The notes: generated from the letters alone by a model not told the origin. A DNA stretch of 64,000 bases from a virus (IMGVR_UViG_3300008262_000017:1-64000), one strand, 5' to 3'; positions 1-8,253 are shown, counted from the first letter of the stretch. Made by a program: numbers and translations.

Positions 1-981
1 CTTAAGAAAGCAGGACACAATGTTCAAGTTATTTCTGGCCCTGAAGATATTCCTTCTGCCACTACTCCTGGCGCTTTCCTTAATTTTGGTGGTACCAACA
101 TATATAAGTCAGCACAGGTGGAGCAGATCGGTCGCTTATTTTGCAACGGAAGCATTTGCGCCAATGATCACTTCATATTTACTGATGCTTGGCATCCTGG
201 CATCATCAATCTCAAGTACATGAGCGAACTGCTGGGCATTCCAGTCGTTACACACGGCTTATGGCATGCTGGCAGTTATGATCCTCAAGACTTTTTAGGA
301 CGACTAGTAGGAGACAAGCCTTGGGTTAGACACGCTGAGAAGAGTTTTTATCATGCGTTTGATCATAACTACTTTGCTACAGATTTTCACATTGACATGT
401 TCTTTAAGAACTTGTTTAGTGACGAGAACTTAGCATATTTTGGCAACAAAGTTGTGCGTACAGGCTGGCCTATGGAATATATGCAAGATACTCTTGCACC
501 TTATAAAGGCATGAAGAAACGAGACATGATCTTGTTTCCGCACCGTATTGCTCCAGAGAAGCAAGTTGAAATTTTTAGAGACTTAGCTAAACATCTGCCA
601 CAATACGAGTTTGTTGTTTGTCAAGATAAACAACTTACTAAGCATGAGTATCATACACTGTTAGGTGAAGCTAAAATGGTGTTTAGTGCTAACTTGCAAG
701 AAACATTAGGTATTAGCTGGTATGAAGGTGCTATTGTAGATGCTATTCCTATGGTGCCTGATAGACTCAGCTACAGTGAAATGGCATTTGACACATTCAA
801 ATATCCAAGTAAATGGACTGAAAGTTATGATGCATATACAGTATATCGTCCTGACATTTGTCGTGCTATTATGACACATATGGATTACTACAATACTAGA
901 TTGCCGCAAATACAAAAACAAGTGGAATCATTACATGAGCAATTCTTCTCAGCAACCAACCTCATCAAACGATTTGTTTAA
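1..981 (+). CDS. GT-B-like glycosyltransferase, 5' end outside the window
   Basis: The reading frame is open from base 1, so the true start lies upstream; 326 residues are visible. The C-terminal half looks like the nucleotide-sugar-binding Rossmann half of a GT-B glycosyltransferase: a strand/loop with LFPHRIAPEKQ, then a helix, then YEFVVCQ, then an acidic helix and the segment NLQETLGISWYEGAIVDAIPMVPD. That segment corresponds to the E-x7-E sugar-nucleotide loop of GT4-type enzymes. The N-terminal part has TDAWHPGIIN and VVTHGLWHAGSYD, compatible with an acceptor domain. The product probably transfers a sugar to DNA, a virion protein or a glycan; the acceptor cannot be told. The GTG at 118 is internal, not the start. 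The gene overlaps the next one by 47 bases. Confidence 0.6.
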   Translation, partial: LKKAGHNVQVISGPEDIPSATTPGAFLNFGGTNIYKSAQVEQIGRLFCNGSICANDHFIFTDAWHPGIINLKYMSELLGIPVVTHGLWHAGSYDPQDFLGRLVGDKPWVRHAEKSFYHAFDHNYFATDFHIDMFFKNLFSDENLAYFGNKVVRTGWPMEYMQDTLAPYKGMKKRDMILFPHRIAPEKQVEIFRDLAKHLPQYEFVVCQDKQLTKHEYHTLLGEAKMVFSANLQETLGISWYEGAIVDAIPMVPDRLSYSEMAFDTFKYPSKWTESYDAYTVYRPDICRAIMTHMDYYNTRLPQIQKQVESLHEQFFSATNLIKRFV

Positions 982-1345
982 TGATGTTACTATAATATTA
1001 TCAGATGATGTTGTAGTAGGAGATATTACTATTCCTACATACAGTGGAATAGGATCGTATACTACAGCATCATCGATGAATAGTATGAATAGTATGAATA
1101 CTATAACACTGACAAGCGGTGGTGCTGTAGGATCATCTTATTCAATAAACGATACTATTACGCTTAACACTGATTATCAGTTTAACTGGGGTGATGCAGA
1201 AGAATGGATTGATTCGTTTCCAGATTGGCAACGTGTGCAGGACATGTGTAAAAAATATCCCGGATTAGAAATTGCACTGCGTAACTTTCAAACTGTATAT
1301 ACACTTGTAAAGGATGATTATGATAATCCAAAAGATGAAAAATAA
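935..1345 (+). CDS. Conserved phage hypothetical protein with MNS repeat
   Basis: This 136-residue protein has a low-complexity Ser/Thr-rich N-terminal half and a compact C-terminal half (FNWGDAEEWIDSFPDWQRV, then YPGLEIALRNFQTVYTLV) of a kind seen in marine T4-like phages. The N-terminal half includes a 9-base tandem repeat (three copies at 1076-1102) coding MNSMNSMNT. The beta-rich N-terminus followed by an amphipathic tail suggests a virion-associated role, but no function is known to me. It starts inside the glycosyltransferase gene and runs into the cupin gene, so the three are translationally coupled. Confidence 0.6.
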   Translation: MSNSSQQPTSSNDLFNDVTIILSDDVVVGDITIPTYSGIGSYTTASSMNSMNSMNTITLTSGGAVGSSYSINDTITLNTDYQFNWGDAEEWIDSFPDWQRVQDMCKKYPGLEIALRNFQTVYTLVKDDYDNPKDEK

Positions 1346-1799
1346 GTTTTTTCAGTTAATGGAAAGACTAGGCAGAAAACGAATTGTATTAGATAGAGAA
1401 TCAAATGAGCCTTACCTCGAACGTTATTACCTGTTTCTTAAAGATAGAAAGCACTTCCCCTTTAATATCTTTTTGCACAAGTTCCTTAAATCAGATCCCG
1501 ATGATGTGCATGATCATCCATGGCCTTACGCTACTCTAATACTAAAAGGCGGATATTATGAATGGCTTCCTCAATTTAACAACAAAAGCGAAAAAATTGG
1601 CGAGATTGCAGTGTGGAGAGCTCCTGGTCATTTTCGTATTTGTAGTGCTAATAGTTATCACAGGATTGAGTTAGATCCTAACGTAGAATGTTGGACACTG
1701 TTTATGCCAGGTCCTCAAAAACGAGAGTGGGGATTTCTCGTAAAGAATAAATGGATACACAATGACCAATACCTACAAAGTCGTAAACCCATCAACTAA
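1335..1799 (+). CDS. Cupin-like small protein
   Basis: The protein is 154 residues from the ATG at 1335; an upstream in-frame ATG at 1314 would add seven residues and I cannot exclude it. It carries a cupin-type metal motif, VHDHPWPYATLILKGGYYEW (His59, His61), and a downstream His109 in ICSANSYHRIEL, with the alternating short strands of a single cupin barrel. Cupins bind a metal and act as dioxygenases, isomerases or sugar epimerases. The substrate is not evident here. The gene overlaps both neighbours (11 bases upstream, 38 downstream). Confidence 0.6.
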   Translation: MKNKFFQLMERLGRKRIVLDRESNEPYLERYYLFLKDRKHFPFNIFLHKFLKSDPDDVHDHPWPYATLILKGGYYEWLPQFNNKSEKIGEIAVWRAPGHFRICSANSYHRIELDPNVECWTLFMPGPQKREWGFLVKNKWIHNDQYLQSRKPIN

Positions 1800-2130
1800 T
1801 TATACATATACTACCAGTGGTACAGCTGGACAATTTTTAACGAGCGGATCAAACGGCACTACTTGGGCTACGTCACCTAACTATACCATAGGCGACGGAA
1901 TAATGAAGGTAAGCGGGGACCCTGCTACGCTAGAAGTTAAAGGTAAAATGGTGCTTAACGGACAAGACTTAGAAGAACGGCTAAAAACAATTGAAAAAGT
2001 CTTGGCAATTCCAGAAAGAGATGTTACACTAGAAGCTAAGTATCCTAGCTTAAAGAAAAAGTTTGATGATTATATCAATGCTTTGGAAAAATATAAAACG
2101 TTTGAACGTGTAAAAGGCACTTATGACTGA
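1762..2130 (+). CDS. Small virion-like conserved protein
   Basis: The product has 122 residues. The N-terminal 45 residues (TSGTAGQFLTSGSNGTTWAT) match the low-complexity Gly/Ser/Thr linker commonly seen in phage tail-fibre and appendage proteins. The C-terminal half is helical and charged (LKTIEKVLAIPERD, then YPSLKKKFDDYINALEKYK) and could be a coiled coil. This architecture recurs in marine T4-like phages. A fibre or neck-associated role is an inference. The start lies within the cupin gene. Confidence 0.55.
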   Translation: MTNTYKVVNPSTNYTYTTSGTAGQFLTSGSNGTTWATSPNYTIGDGIMKVSGDPATLEVKGKMVLNGQDLEERLKTIEKVLAIPERDVTLEAKYPSLKKKFDDYINALEKYKTFERVKGTYD

Positions 2131-2371
2131 CGAAAAGAAAACTCCTGAAATTATCTTTGCACCTGGCTGTTTCGATAGTTTTGAAGGCACTCAAGAAGAA
2201 CTTAATGAACTTATGTCTGAAATTCAGAGAATGGCAGAATCTGGAGAATTATTTGAAAACGCTAAAGCTCTTGATCTTGACGAGTTAACTGAAGAAGACC
2301 CAGAATTTGCTGAAAAATTAATAACTGGCTTAGACAATATTAACGGTCAAGGAAAAAGAACATTGCAATGA
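2123..2371 (+). CDS. Hypothetical acidic protein
   Basis: This is an 82-residue, strongly acidic protein (TQEELNELMSEIQRMAE, LDLDELTEEDPEF) predicted to be mostly helical. I recognise no domain. It overlaps the preceding gene by 8 bases and the next by 4 (ATGA), which supports its being translated as part of the same transcript. Confidence 0.5.
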   Translation: MTDEKKTPEIIFAPGCFDSFEGTQEELNELMSEIQRMAESGELFENAKALDLDELTEEDPEFAEKLITGLDNINGQGKRTLQ

Positions 2372-2556
2372 AATATGCACTGGGCGCATTTGCGGCAACA
2401 GTAATTTGGGTACTGTTGCTTTTTCTTATTCCTTTTCCTGAGGGTAGAATCTACGATTGTGGAATGGCTGAGTGGCATCCTGATATTCCTCCTAAAGTAA
2501 AAGAGGAATGCAGAAAACAGAGAATGCAACATAAGAAAGATATTATAACTGTATGA
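2368..2556 (+). CDS. Small single-pass membrane protein
   Basis: A 62-residue protein with one hydrophobic segment at residues 4-22 (LGAFAATVIWVLLLFLIPF) and a short soluble tail containing two Cys (DCGMAEWHP, VKEECRKQR). It is probably inserted in the inner membrane with the tail on one side. Small membrane proteins of this kind in phages can be inhibitors of host processes or lysis accessories, but nothing here decides. It is linked by 4-base overlaps to both neighbours. Confidence 0.5.
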   Translation: MKYALGAFAATVIWVLLLFLIPFPEGRIYDCGMAEWHPDIPPKVKEECRKQRMQHKKDIITV

Positions 2557-3362
2557 TGACATTAGATATTGATATGCCTAAACTTGGATTTATAGGCTTA
2601 GGATTTGTAGGCGAAGCTATTCGAGAACACTACGCTGGATTTGAAAGAATATGTATCGACAATGATCCGTCAAAAGGATATATCGGAACTTACAAAGAAA
2701 TAATGGATGCTGAGGGCATCTTTGTCTGCGTTCCTAGTCCGCAAAGTCTTGATGGATCTTGTAACACAGATATCCTAGAAAGTGTATTAGCTAATCTTAA
2801 AGACTACAAAGGGGTTATTATCAGTAAAGTAACTGCAACACCCGACGTATATGAACGATTAGGTAATCAGTATCCTAACTTAGTACACATTCCGGAGTTT
2901 TTAACTGCTGCCAATGCCAGTGCAGATTATGCAAAAGAAAACTGGGCTATTATAGGCGGTAATGTATTAGCATATCAGCATGAAGCTGAACGTATCATTC
3001 GATATACTAAAGCTCAAGCTGATATTGTTCACTGTTCTATCGGAGAAGCCAGTTTGGTAAAATATGCTATTAATAGTTTCTTATCTACTAAAGTAGTGTT
3101 TATGAATGAGTTGGCAGCTATTGCAGAGCATAACGGATATAATTGGAATAAGGTACGTCGAATGATTTCTATGGACAATAGAATTGGCATCAGTCATACA
3201 CAAGTACCAGGGCCGGATGGCCAATATGGATTTGGAGGCATGTGTTTTCCAAAAGATACTAGTGCCTTATTGTATTACGCAAACACAATAGACATTCACT
3301 TAAATGTTTTGAAAGAAGCAGTTAAGAAAAATACGCTACTTAGGTTGCAAAAACCTAAATAA
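2553..3362 (+). CDS. Short UDP-glucose/GDP-mannose dehydrogenase-like protein
   Basis: The 269-residue protein has an N-terminal Rossmann fold (GLGFVG at 15-20), PEFLTAANA at 114-122 equivalent to the family NPEFLREG loop, the conserved Lys in EASLVKYAIN (Lys170), and the nucleophile Cys231 in GFGGMCFPKD. These are the signatures of NAD-dependent nucleotide-sugar 6-dehydrogenases, which oxidise C6 to a uronate. Family members normally have 390-450 residues; the C-terminal UDP-binding domain is missing, so the sugar-nucleotide site would be incomplete unless supplied by a dimer partner. Start at 2553 overlaps the upstream stop; an alternative ATG is at 2574. A second, longer family member lies at 17872-19047 on the other strand. 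Confidence 0.8.
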   Translation: MMTLDIDMPKLGFIGLGFVGEAIREHYAGFERICIDNDPSKGYIGTYKEIMDAEGIFVCVPSPQSLDGSCNTDILESVLANLKDYKGVIISKVTATPDVYERLGNQYPNLVHIPEFLTAANASADYAKENWAIIGGNVLAYQHEAERIIRYTKAQADIVHCSIGEASLVKYAINSFLSTKVVFMNELAAIAEHNGYNWNKVRRMISMDNRIGISHTQVPGPDGQYGFGGMCFPKDTSALLYYANTIDIHLNVLKEAVKKNTLLRLQKPK

Positions 3363-3373
3363 TATAGTACAAT
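3340..3373 (+). promoter_or_regulatory. Sigma70-like promoter overlapped by a hairpin, upstream of folE
   Basis: TTGCAA (3345-3350), a 17-base spacer and TACAAT (3368-3373) form a reasonable -35/-10 pair. A 7-bp inverted repeat, TTAGGTT (3340-3346) and AACCTAA (3352-3358) with a 5-base loop, covers the -35 and the end of the upstream gene. The leader ends with GGAG about nine bases before the folE ATG. Confidence 0.5.
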
Positions 3374-3413
3374 GTACAACAGTCATCCACGACAATAACT
3401 CGGAGAAATTATA

Positions 3414-4112
3414 ATGGATACAAGTAAAAACCTGTCGCAAGTAATTCGTAATAGAATGCGTAGCGACAACAAACGTTTCTGGGCAGGAGACAATATTAGC
3501 GACTATGTTGACGATAATGTATTGCCAGAATTAATCGACGAAGCAACAGAAGCATTTGAGCAAGTGCTAGATTCTTTGCTTATTGATCGTGAGACTGATC
3601 CCAACTCGCATGGTACAGCGAGACGTCTTGCAAAAATGTACTTCAACGAAATAATGGCAGGAAGATATGAACCAGCACCGGATGCAACAGCGTTTCCAAA
3701 TGATTCAGCGGACCGTTACGAAGGTATGCTTGTTGTTCGTAGCGAGCTTCGCAGTATGTGTAGCCATCATCATCAACCCGTTAGTGGCGTTGCTTATATT
3801 GGTATTATTGCGGCTCAGAAACTCATCGGACTTAGCAAGTATACGAGGATCGCTCAGTGGTGTGCCCGTAGAGGTACTCTCCAGGAGGAACTTTGTAATG
3901 ACATTGCTAGGGAAATCTCAAAAGCAACAGAGTCAGAGAACGTAGCAGTCTACGTTCAAGCAGTGCATGGCTGCTGTGAGAATCGTGGCATTATGGCACA
4001 CTCTAGTCTTACACAGACTACAGTGCTCAAAGGTACGTTCAAAGATGATCCTCATACAAAGAAAGAATTCTTTGATAACATTAAACTGCAACAAGAGTTT
4101 GCACCGAGGTAA
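3414..4112 (+). CDS. folE: GTP cyclohydrolase I (FolE)
   Basis: A 232-residue GTP cyclohydrolase I. It shows the zinc ligands Cys116 and His119 (MCSHHHQPVSG) and Cys187 (AVHGCCENRGI), the GLSKYTRIAQWCARR helix, and a C-terminal TQTTVLKGTF block matching the end of bacterial FolE. The enzyme opens the GTP imidazole ring to give 7,8-dihydroneopterin triphosphate, the first step of both folate and 7-deazaguanine (preQ0/queuosine) synthesis. With queE 1.8 kb downstream, the 7-deazaguanine route is the likelier use here; QueD and QueC are not in this window. The gene has its own promoter and a GGAG ribosome-binding site. Confidence 0.92.
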   Translation: MDTSKNLSQVIRNRMRSDNKRFWAGDNISDYVDDNVLPELIDEATEAFEQVLDSLLIDRETDPNSHGTARRLAKMYFNEIMAGRYEPAPDATAFPNDSADRYEGMLVVRSELRSMCSHHHQPVSGVAYIGIIAAQKLIGLSKYTRIAQWCARRGTLQEELCNDIAREISKATESENVAVYVQAVHGCCENRGIMAHSSLTQTTVLKGTFKDDPHTKKEFFDNIKLQQEFAPR

Positions 4113-4116
4113 TATT

Positions 4117-4620
4117 ATGGCATTTTGGATTGTTAAAACACACTATAAAAAATCATGCGAACAGCATGAACACTATGTTCAACGCAACGGCACAGGACGA
4201 ATCACAGTTAAAGATGGATATCGTTTTTGTACATTCAGGGTAGAAACTGACGACGATAATTTTCCAGAGTTTGAGTTTGTTCAAGTACCTGGCGGTGATG
4301 GTAAAACTGACAGCTTAGATATGTATTCATGCGAAGCTAACAACATTATCAGTTCAGAAATGATCGATATGTTTGATGGAGGTTGCTGGGGTGATACAGA
4401 AATTGAAGGCATTGAAGATGACAACGAAGTTGAAGAGTTACAAGAGTTCATTGACGAAAACGGTGCCTATGCGTTAGAAGATGAAGGCGATTGGTACTTG
4501 GAAGATACTGAAGTTTATATCTGGGGTCCAATTGAAGTTACTAACGAAGACGACGAAACTAATACTCGTATTATCATTGCAGACGAAGATGGCAATGTAA
4601 GTGATTTTGAGGAAGACTAA
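4117..4620 (+). CDS. Conserved hypothetical acidic protein
   Basis: The product is 167 residues from the ATG at 4117, preceded by a GAGG-type ribosome site. It is very acidic in the C-terminal two thirds (for example EIEGIEDDNEVEELQEF). The ending GDWYLEDTEVYIWGP followed by an EDGNV element resembles the end of the next gene product, so the two may be old paralogues. No enzyme motif is visible. Strong acidity raises the possibility of a DNA-mimic or nucleic-acid-binding-protein antagonist, which is speculation only. Confidence 0.6.
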   Translation: MAFWIVKTHYKKSCEQHEHYVQRNGTGRITVKDGYRFCTFRVETDDDNFPEFEFVQVPGGDGKTDSLDMYSCEANNIISSEMIDMFDGGCWGDTEIEGIEDDNEVEELQEFIDENGAYALEDEGDWYLEDTEVYIWGPIEVTNEDDETNTRIIIADEDGNVSDFEED

Positions 4621-5153
4621 TGAGTAAAGTATACTTAATTAAACCGTTACATAAGAAAAGCATTTGCTGGCACATTGAAATGTTCCGCGAAAATGCGGAC
4701 GGTAGTATCAGTTGGTTCAATATTGATGATCACTATCGTTGGGGACAAGGTTTTGTTGAAGAAGACCTTGACTGCAATTTACCCTACGAAGGTGACGAAC
4801 AGGCCCATGCTAAAACAGACTGCGGCTGGGGCGCTGAACTAGATGACCAACATGCTTGTTGGTTTGATTTTAGTGATGATATCAGCGAAGAAGAACAAGA
4901 AGAAATTAAACGTTGCTACTTAGAAGGCGATGGTAACGAAGAATGGGAACGTAGTGGTGCCGCTTGGTTATTCGATGCTGAACACTATTGGCAATTAGAA
5001 GATGAATATTTAGTTATTGATGCTCCGTATCAGGTTAGCCTATGCGAAGACGATGGCACAGTTATTGAAGAAAATGTTAAACTACAGTCTCGCTCAGATC
5101 CAAAGACAAGCTGGCCCTGGAGCGTAGATAACCCTAAACCTGAGGACGAATAA
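4620..5153 (+). CDS. Conserved hypothetical acidic protein
   Basis: The product has 177 residues; its start overlaps the previous stop (TAATG). It is rich in Asp/Glu and Trp with several Cys (CGWGAELDDQHACWFDFSDD). The C-terminal WQLEDEYLVIDAPYQV and EDDGTVIEENV echo the previous protein's ending, suggesting a diverged tandem duplication. I do not recognise a function. Confidence 0.6.
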   Translation: MSKVYLIKPLHKKSICWHIEMFRENADGSISWFNIDDHYRWGQGFVEEDLDCNLPYEGDEQAHAKTDCGWGAELDDQHACWFDFSDDISEEEQEEIKRCYLEGDGNEEWERSGAAWLFDAEHYWQLEDEYLVIDAPYQVSLCEDDGTVIEENVKLQSRSDPKTSWPWSVDNPKPEDE

Positions 5154-5154
5154 A

Positions 5155-5358
5155 ATGAGACAAGAAATTATTAGCGTATTAAAACAACACTTTGAAGCAC
5201 ACATTCTCAAGCATAAAATGAATGTAGATATTATGCTTAGTAATCCTACAGCCATTCATGATCACACAGACCTAATGAGTGCTATCGAAAAAGAAGTAGC
5301 ACTCATGGCAGAGTATCAGGACAAGTTAGAAATAATGAACTCTTATTTTGGAGAATAA
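5155..5358 (+). CDS. Small hypothetical helical protein
   Basis: A 67-residue, predicted all-helical protein (ILKHKMNVDIMLSNPTAIHD, then EKEVALMAEYQDKLEIMNSY). It sits one base after the preceding stop. No domain is recognised. Confidence 0.5.
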   Translation: MRQEIISVLKQHFEAHILKHKMNVDIMLSNPTAIHDHTDLMSAIEKEVALMAEYQDKLEIMNSYFGE

Positions 5359-5362
5359 TGCT

Positions 5363-5584
5363 ATGGCACGTAAAAAACAGATTGCAGAATTAAAAGAAAA
5401 AGATGAACCTACTGTAGTAGTTGGTTCACATCTAACAGTTATTACACATCCTGACGGAAAAACAGAACTACTTTGGGATGACGAAGCCTTGCTAAGTGAA
5501 GTTAGAGCTGCTATACTAAAAGCAGAAAGTACGATTCCTGCATCGGAAACAAAACCTAAACGTACTCGAAAGGCAAAAGAATGA
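5363..5584 (+). CDS. Small hypothetical protein with basic tail
   Basis: The product is 73 residues from the ATG at 5363, chosen over an upstream in-frame TTG at 5348 because GGAG (5350-5353) is well spaced from this ATG. There is a short beta-like core (PTVVVGSHLTVITHPDGKTE) and a Lys/Arg-rich C-terminus (KPKRTRKAKE) that could contact nucleic acid. Function unknown. Confidence 0.5.
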   Translation: MARKKQIAELKEKDEPTVVVGSHLTVITHPDGKTELLWDDEALLSEVRAAILKAESTIPASETKPKRTRKAKE

Positions 5585-5892
5585 ACTGGTTTGACAAATG
5601 GGTTGCTAAAAAATGCAAGCAAGCGTGGGAAAACAAAGATAGAGATGAAATAATTGGAGCTAAACAAATGGCAATAGGTATGGGAACGATAGCAGTAGAA
5701 CGTGGCCGACCTGAAGGTGAAGGTCGAATTACTTTTGAGTTAAGCACAGCAGTAGGTGGCAAGATTCTTAATGTGCGGCATTATGATGAACGCAGAGATC
5801 GTCACGATCATCAAACTTATGTTATTCCTACCGGTGAAGACATTGGCGAACGTGTAGCAAAGATTATCAATTTAGAGATGTTTAAACAATGA
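5581..5892 (+). CDS. Conserved hypothetical protein
   Basis: A 103-residue protein of a kind found in marine T4-like phages. It has an N-terminal charged helix (WFDKWVAKKCKQAWENKDRD) and a C-terminal mixed alpha/beta part with RHYDERRDRHDHQTYVIP. It is joined to its neighbours by 4-base ATGA overlaps and lies immediately before queE. No catalytic motif is assigned. Confidence 0.55.
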   Translation: MNWFDKWVAKKCKQAWENKDRDEIIGAKQMAIGMGTIAVERGRPEGEGRITFELSTAVGGKILNVRHYDERRDRHDHQTYVIPTGEDIGERVAKIINLEMFKQ

Positions 5893-6752
5893 GTAAAATT
5901 AAAATTGCAGAGCTGTTTTACAGCATACAGGGTGAAGGACGCTATATGGGTGTACCTTCTGTGTTTCTACGCACATTTGGTTGTAACTTTAAATGTCAAG
6001 GATTTGGTATGCCTCGAGGAGAAGCAAGCCAAGAAGTCGAAGCTATTGCGGCACGTATTACAGAATTTAAAGATTATAAAGAGCTCCCGCTTGTGTCAAC
6101 TGGTTGTGATAGTTACGCAAGTTGGGATCCTCGTTTTAAAGATCTAAGTCCAATGTTGGAAAGTGATGCCATTGCAGACAGAATCATGGAGATACTGCCC
6201 TTCAATGAGTGGAAAGACGAGCATCTAGTTATCACAGGTGGCGAACCATTACTAGGTTGGCAACGGGCATATCCTGATTTGTTAGATCACCCTAATATGG
6301 CAGGCTTAACAGAGATTACATTTGAAACAAATGGTACTCAACAGTTATCGCCAGAATTTAAAAAGTATTTAAAACAATGGCAAATAAGAAATTGGCATAA
6401 CGGCGGGCCAGTAAAAGAAATTACATTCTCAGTAAGTGCCAAACTTCCATGTTCAGGCGAAAAGTGGGAAGATGCTATCTGTCCAGAAGTAGTTTGTGAA
6501 TATGAACAAGTTGGCACAGCATACTTGAAGTTTGTTATTGCTACCGAAGATGATTTTGATGACGCAGTAACTGCTACACTCGAATTCCGTAAAGCAGGCT
6601 TTAAAGGACATGTTTATCTAATGCCAGTAGGCGGTGTTGAAAGTGTTTATGCACTAAACAATCGCACAGTAGCAGACTTAGCTATGAAACACGGATTGCG
6701 ATATAGTGATAGATTACAAGTGCCGTTATTTAAAAATGAGTGGGGAACCTAA
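5889..6752 (+). CDS. queE: 7-carboxy-7-deazaguanine synthase (QueE), radical SAM
   Basis: A 287-residue radical SAM protein with the QueE hallmarks SIQGEGRYMGVPSVFLRT (12-29) and VITGGEP (SAM binding). QueE contracts 6-carboxytetrahydropterin to 7-carboxy-7-deazaguanine on the way to preQ0. The cluster cysteines are Cys32 and Cys36 (GCNFKC); the third is not at the usual position (Phe39) but most likely Cys73 in TGCDSYASWD, which aligns with the canonical CDTxxSW. That gives CX3CX36C, with a 34-residue insertion. Long-insert QueE variants are known, so this is probably functional. It pairs with folE upstream and supports phage 7-deazaguanine synthesis for DNA modification or tRNA queuosine. 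Confidence 0.88.
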   Translation: MSKIKIAELFYSIQGEGRYMGVPSVFLRTFGCNFKCQGFGMPRGEASQEVEAIAARITEFKDYKELPLVSTGCDSYASWDPRFKDLSPMLESDAIADRIMEILPFNEWKDEHLVITGGEPLLGWQRAYPDLLDHPNMAGLTEITFETNGTQQLSPEFKKYLKQWQIRNWHNGGPVKEITFSVSAKLPCSGEKWEDAICPEVVCEYEQVGTAYLKFVIATEDDFDDAVTATLEFRKAGFKGHVYLMPVGGVESVYALNNRTVADLAMKHGLRYSDRLQVPLFKNEWGT

Positions 6753-7237
6753 TGATTAAACAATTATTTAAAAAGATCACAGGTATTCAAGCAATTGAAG
6801 ACTTGAAAAAAGAAGCAGACGCGGCAGCAGTTGAAGCAGTTAAGGCAGCGGCAATGGCTAAAGCTGAATCAGATGCGGCCATTGCTGCCGCAAATGCTGA
6901 AATTGAACAAGCAAAAAAACAAGAGGAGGCTGCGAAACTTAGCCCAAAAGAACGTGCCTCTGCCCAAGGGATTCCTTATGTAGCTGTTTTAGATACGCAC
7001 GTCAATAAAGATAATATTAGAAACGGCTTTTTTGAGCTTGACTGGAATGCAGAGTTTGTGTTACAATTGAAACAAACTGGATACGGGTTTGATGGTGATC
7101 CAGAAGAAGAAATTGTTGATCGTTGGTTTCGCGATATTGTAAGAGGCATGCTAGCCGAAGAAGGCATGGATACTACACGCGGTGCTGGTTATATCAATGT
7201 TGTTCCAATTACTAAAGGTAAATCAGAGGTTTCATGA
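6752..7237 (+). CDS. Conserved phage protein with Ala-rich coiled coil
   Basis: The product is 161 residues from the ATG at 6752, which overlaps the queE stop (TAATG); a GTG at 6740 is less likely. Residues about 10-65 form a long Ala/Lys/Glu helix, probably a coiled coil. The C-terminal part (GIPYVAVLDTHVNKDNIRNG, FELDWNAEFV, EEIVDRWFRDIVRGM) is a compact domain common in marine T4-like phages. No catalytic residues are apparent. Its position next to the exonuclease hints at a replication or structural helper role, but that is weak. Confidence 0.55.
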   Translation: MIKQLFKKITGIQAIEDLKKEADAAAVEAVKAAAMAKAESDAAIAAANAEIEQAKKQEEAAKLSPKERASAQGIPYVAVLDTHVNKDNIRNGFFELDWNAEFVLQLKQTGYGFDGDPEEEIVDRWFRDIVRGMLAEEGMDTTRGAGYINVVPITKGKSEVS

Positions 7238-8253
7238 CATATATTTTAGTTGACACTGCTAACACATTCTTTCGAGCTAGACATACTGTCCGCGGAGATG
7301 CTGACATTAAAGTAGGCATGGCTCTACACATTATGCTTAATAGTGTTAAAAAGGCATGGCAAGATTTTAACGGAGCTCATGTTGTATTCTGCCTCGAAGG
7401 TCGTAGCTGGCGCAAAGACTTTTATAAACCCTACAAAGCAAATCGTGCCGAAACTCGTGCCGCAATGACTGTTAAAGAACAAGAAGAAGATAAATTGTTC
7501 TGGGAAACTTTTGATGCGTTTAAAGATTTTGTAGGAGAGAAGACTAATTGTACTGTACTACGTCATCCGCAACTAGAAGCAGATGATTTAATTGCAGGCT
7601 TCATCCAAGCTCATCCTAACAGTGATCATGTTATCATTTCGACAGACAGTGACTTTCACCAGTTGCTGGCTTCTAACGTCAAACAATACAATGGTGTTGC
7701 AGAAGAAACATATACACTAGAAGGCATCTTTGATAAAAAAGGCAAGCCAGTTAAAGATAAAAAGACAGGCGAACCTAAAGCTGTTCCTAATCCCGAATGG
7801 TTGTTATTTGAAAAGTGTGTTCGAGGTGATACTAGCGACAACGTCTTTTCAGCATATCCCGGTGTGCGTACTAAAGGCAGTAAGAACAAAGTGGGATTAA
7901 CTGAAGCATTTGAAGATCGTAACAGTAAAGGATTTTCGTGGAACAATCTCATGTTGCAACGTTGGGTAGATCACGAAGGTCAAGAACATCGTGTAATAGA
8001 TGACTACAATCGTAATCGTGTACTCATTGACCTTACAGCACAACCCCCTGAGATTAAAACTCTTATTAAAGAAACAATTGATGCAGGTGCTGTTCCTAAA
8101 GAAGTAACTCAAGTCGGTATTAGACTATTAAAATTTTGTCAATTGTATGACATGAAACGTATCATGGATAGTATCCAACAATACGCAGAACCTTTCCAAG
8201 CTAAATTTCCTGAACGAGATGTAACTTGGCGCAAACTAACAGAGACTAACTAA
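7234..8253 (+). CDS. 5'-3' exonuclease / RNase H, FEN-1 family
   Basis: A 339-residue FEN/PIN-type nuclease comparable to T4 RNase H (about 305 aa). Metal ligands are visible in order: Asp7 (LVDTAN), Glu55 (FCLEGRSWRKDFYKPYKANR region, with the arch-type basic residues), Glu115/Asp117/Asp118 (EADDLI), and Asp138/Asp140 (STDSDF). A helix-3-turn-helix-like segment RGDTSDNVFSAYPGVRTK lies near 198-215. Family members remove RNA primers and 5' flaps during lagging-strand synthesis. A 4-base overlap links it to the preceding gene and a 1-base overlap to the next. Confidence 0.85.
   Translation: MTYILVDTANTFFRARHTVRGDADIKVGMALHIMLNSVKKAWQDFNGAHVVFCLEGRSWRKDFYKPYKANRAETRAAMTVKEQEEDKLFWETFDAFKDFVGEKTNCTVLRHPQLEADDLIAGFIQAHPNSDHVIISTDSDFHQLLASNVKQYNGVAEETYTLEGIFDKKGKPVKDKKTGEPKAVPNPEWLLFEKCVRGDTSDNVFSAYPGVRTKGSKNKVGLTEAFEDRNSKGFSWNNLMLQRWVDHEGQEHRVIDDYNRNRVLIDLTAQPPEIKTLIKETIDAGAVPKEVTQVGIRLLKFCQLYDMKRIMDSIQQYAEPFQAKFPERDVTWRKLTETN

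Noticed and set aside
20-223. Hydrophobic open frame at the left edge
   Set aside because: It is out of frame with the glycosyltransferase that is open from base 1 and shows no ribosome site; a shadow.
3667-3945. Open frame inside folE
   Set aside because: Lies in another frame of folE, which has all zinc ligands.
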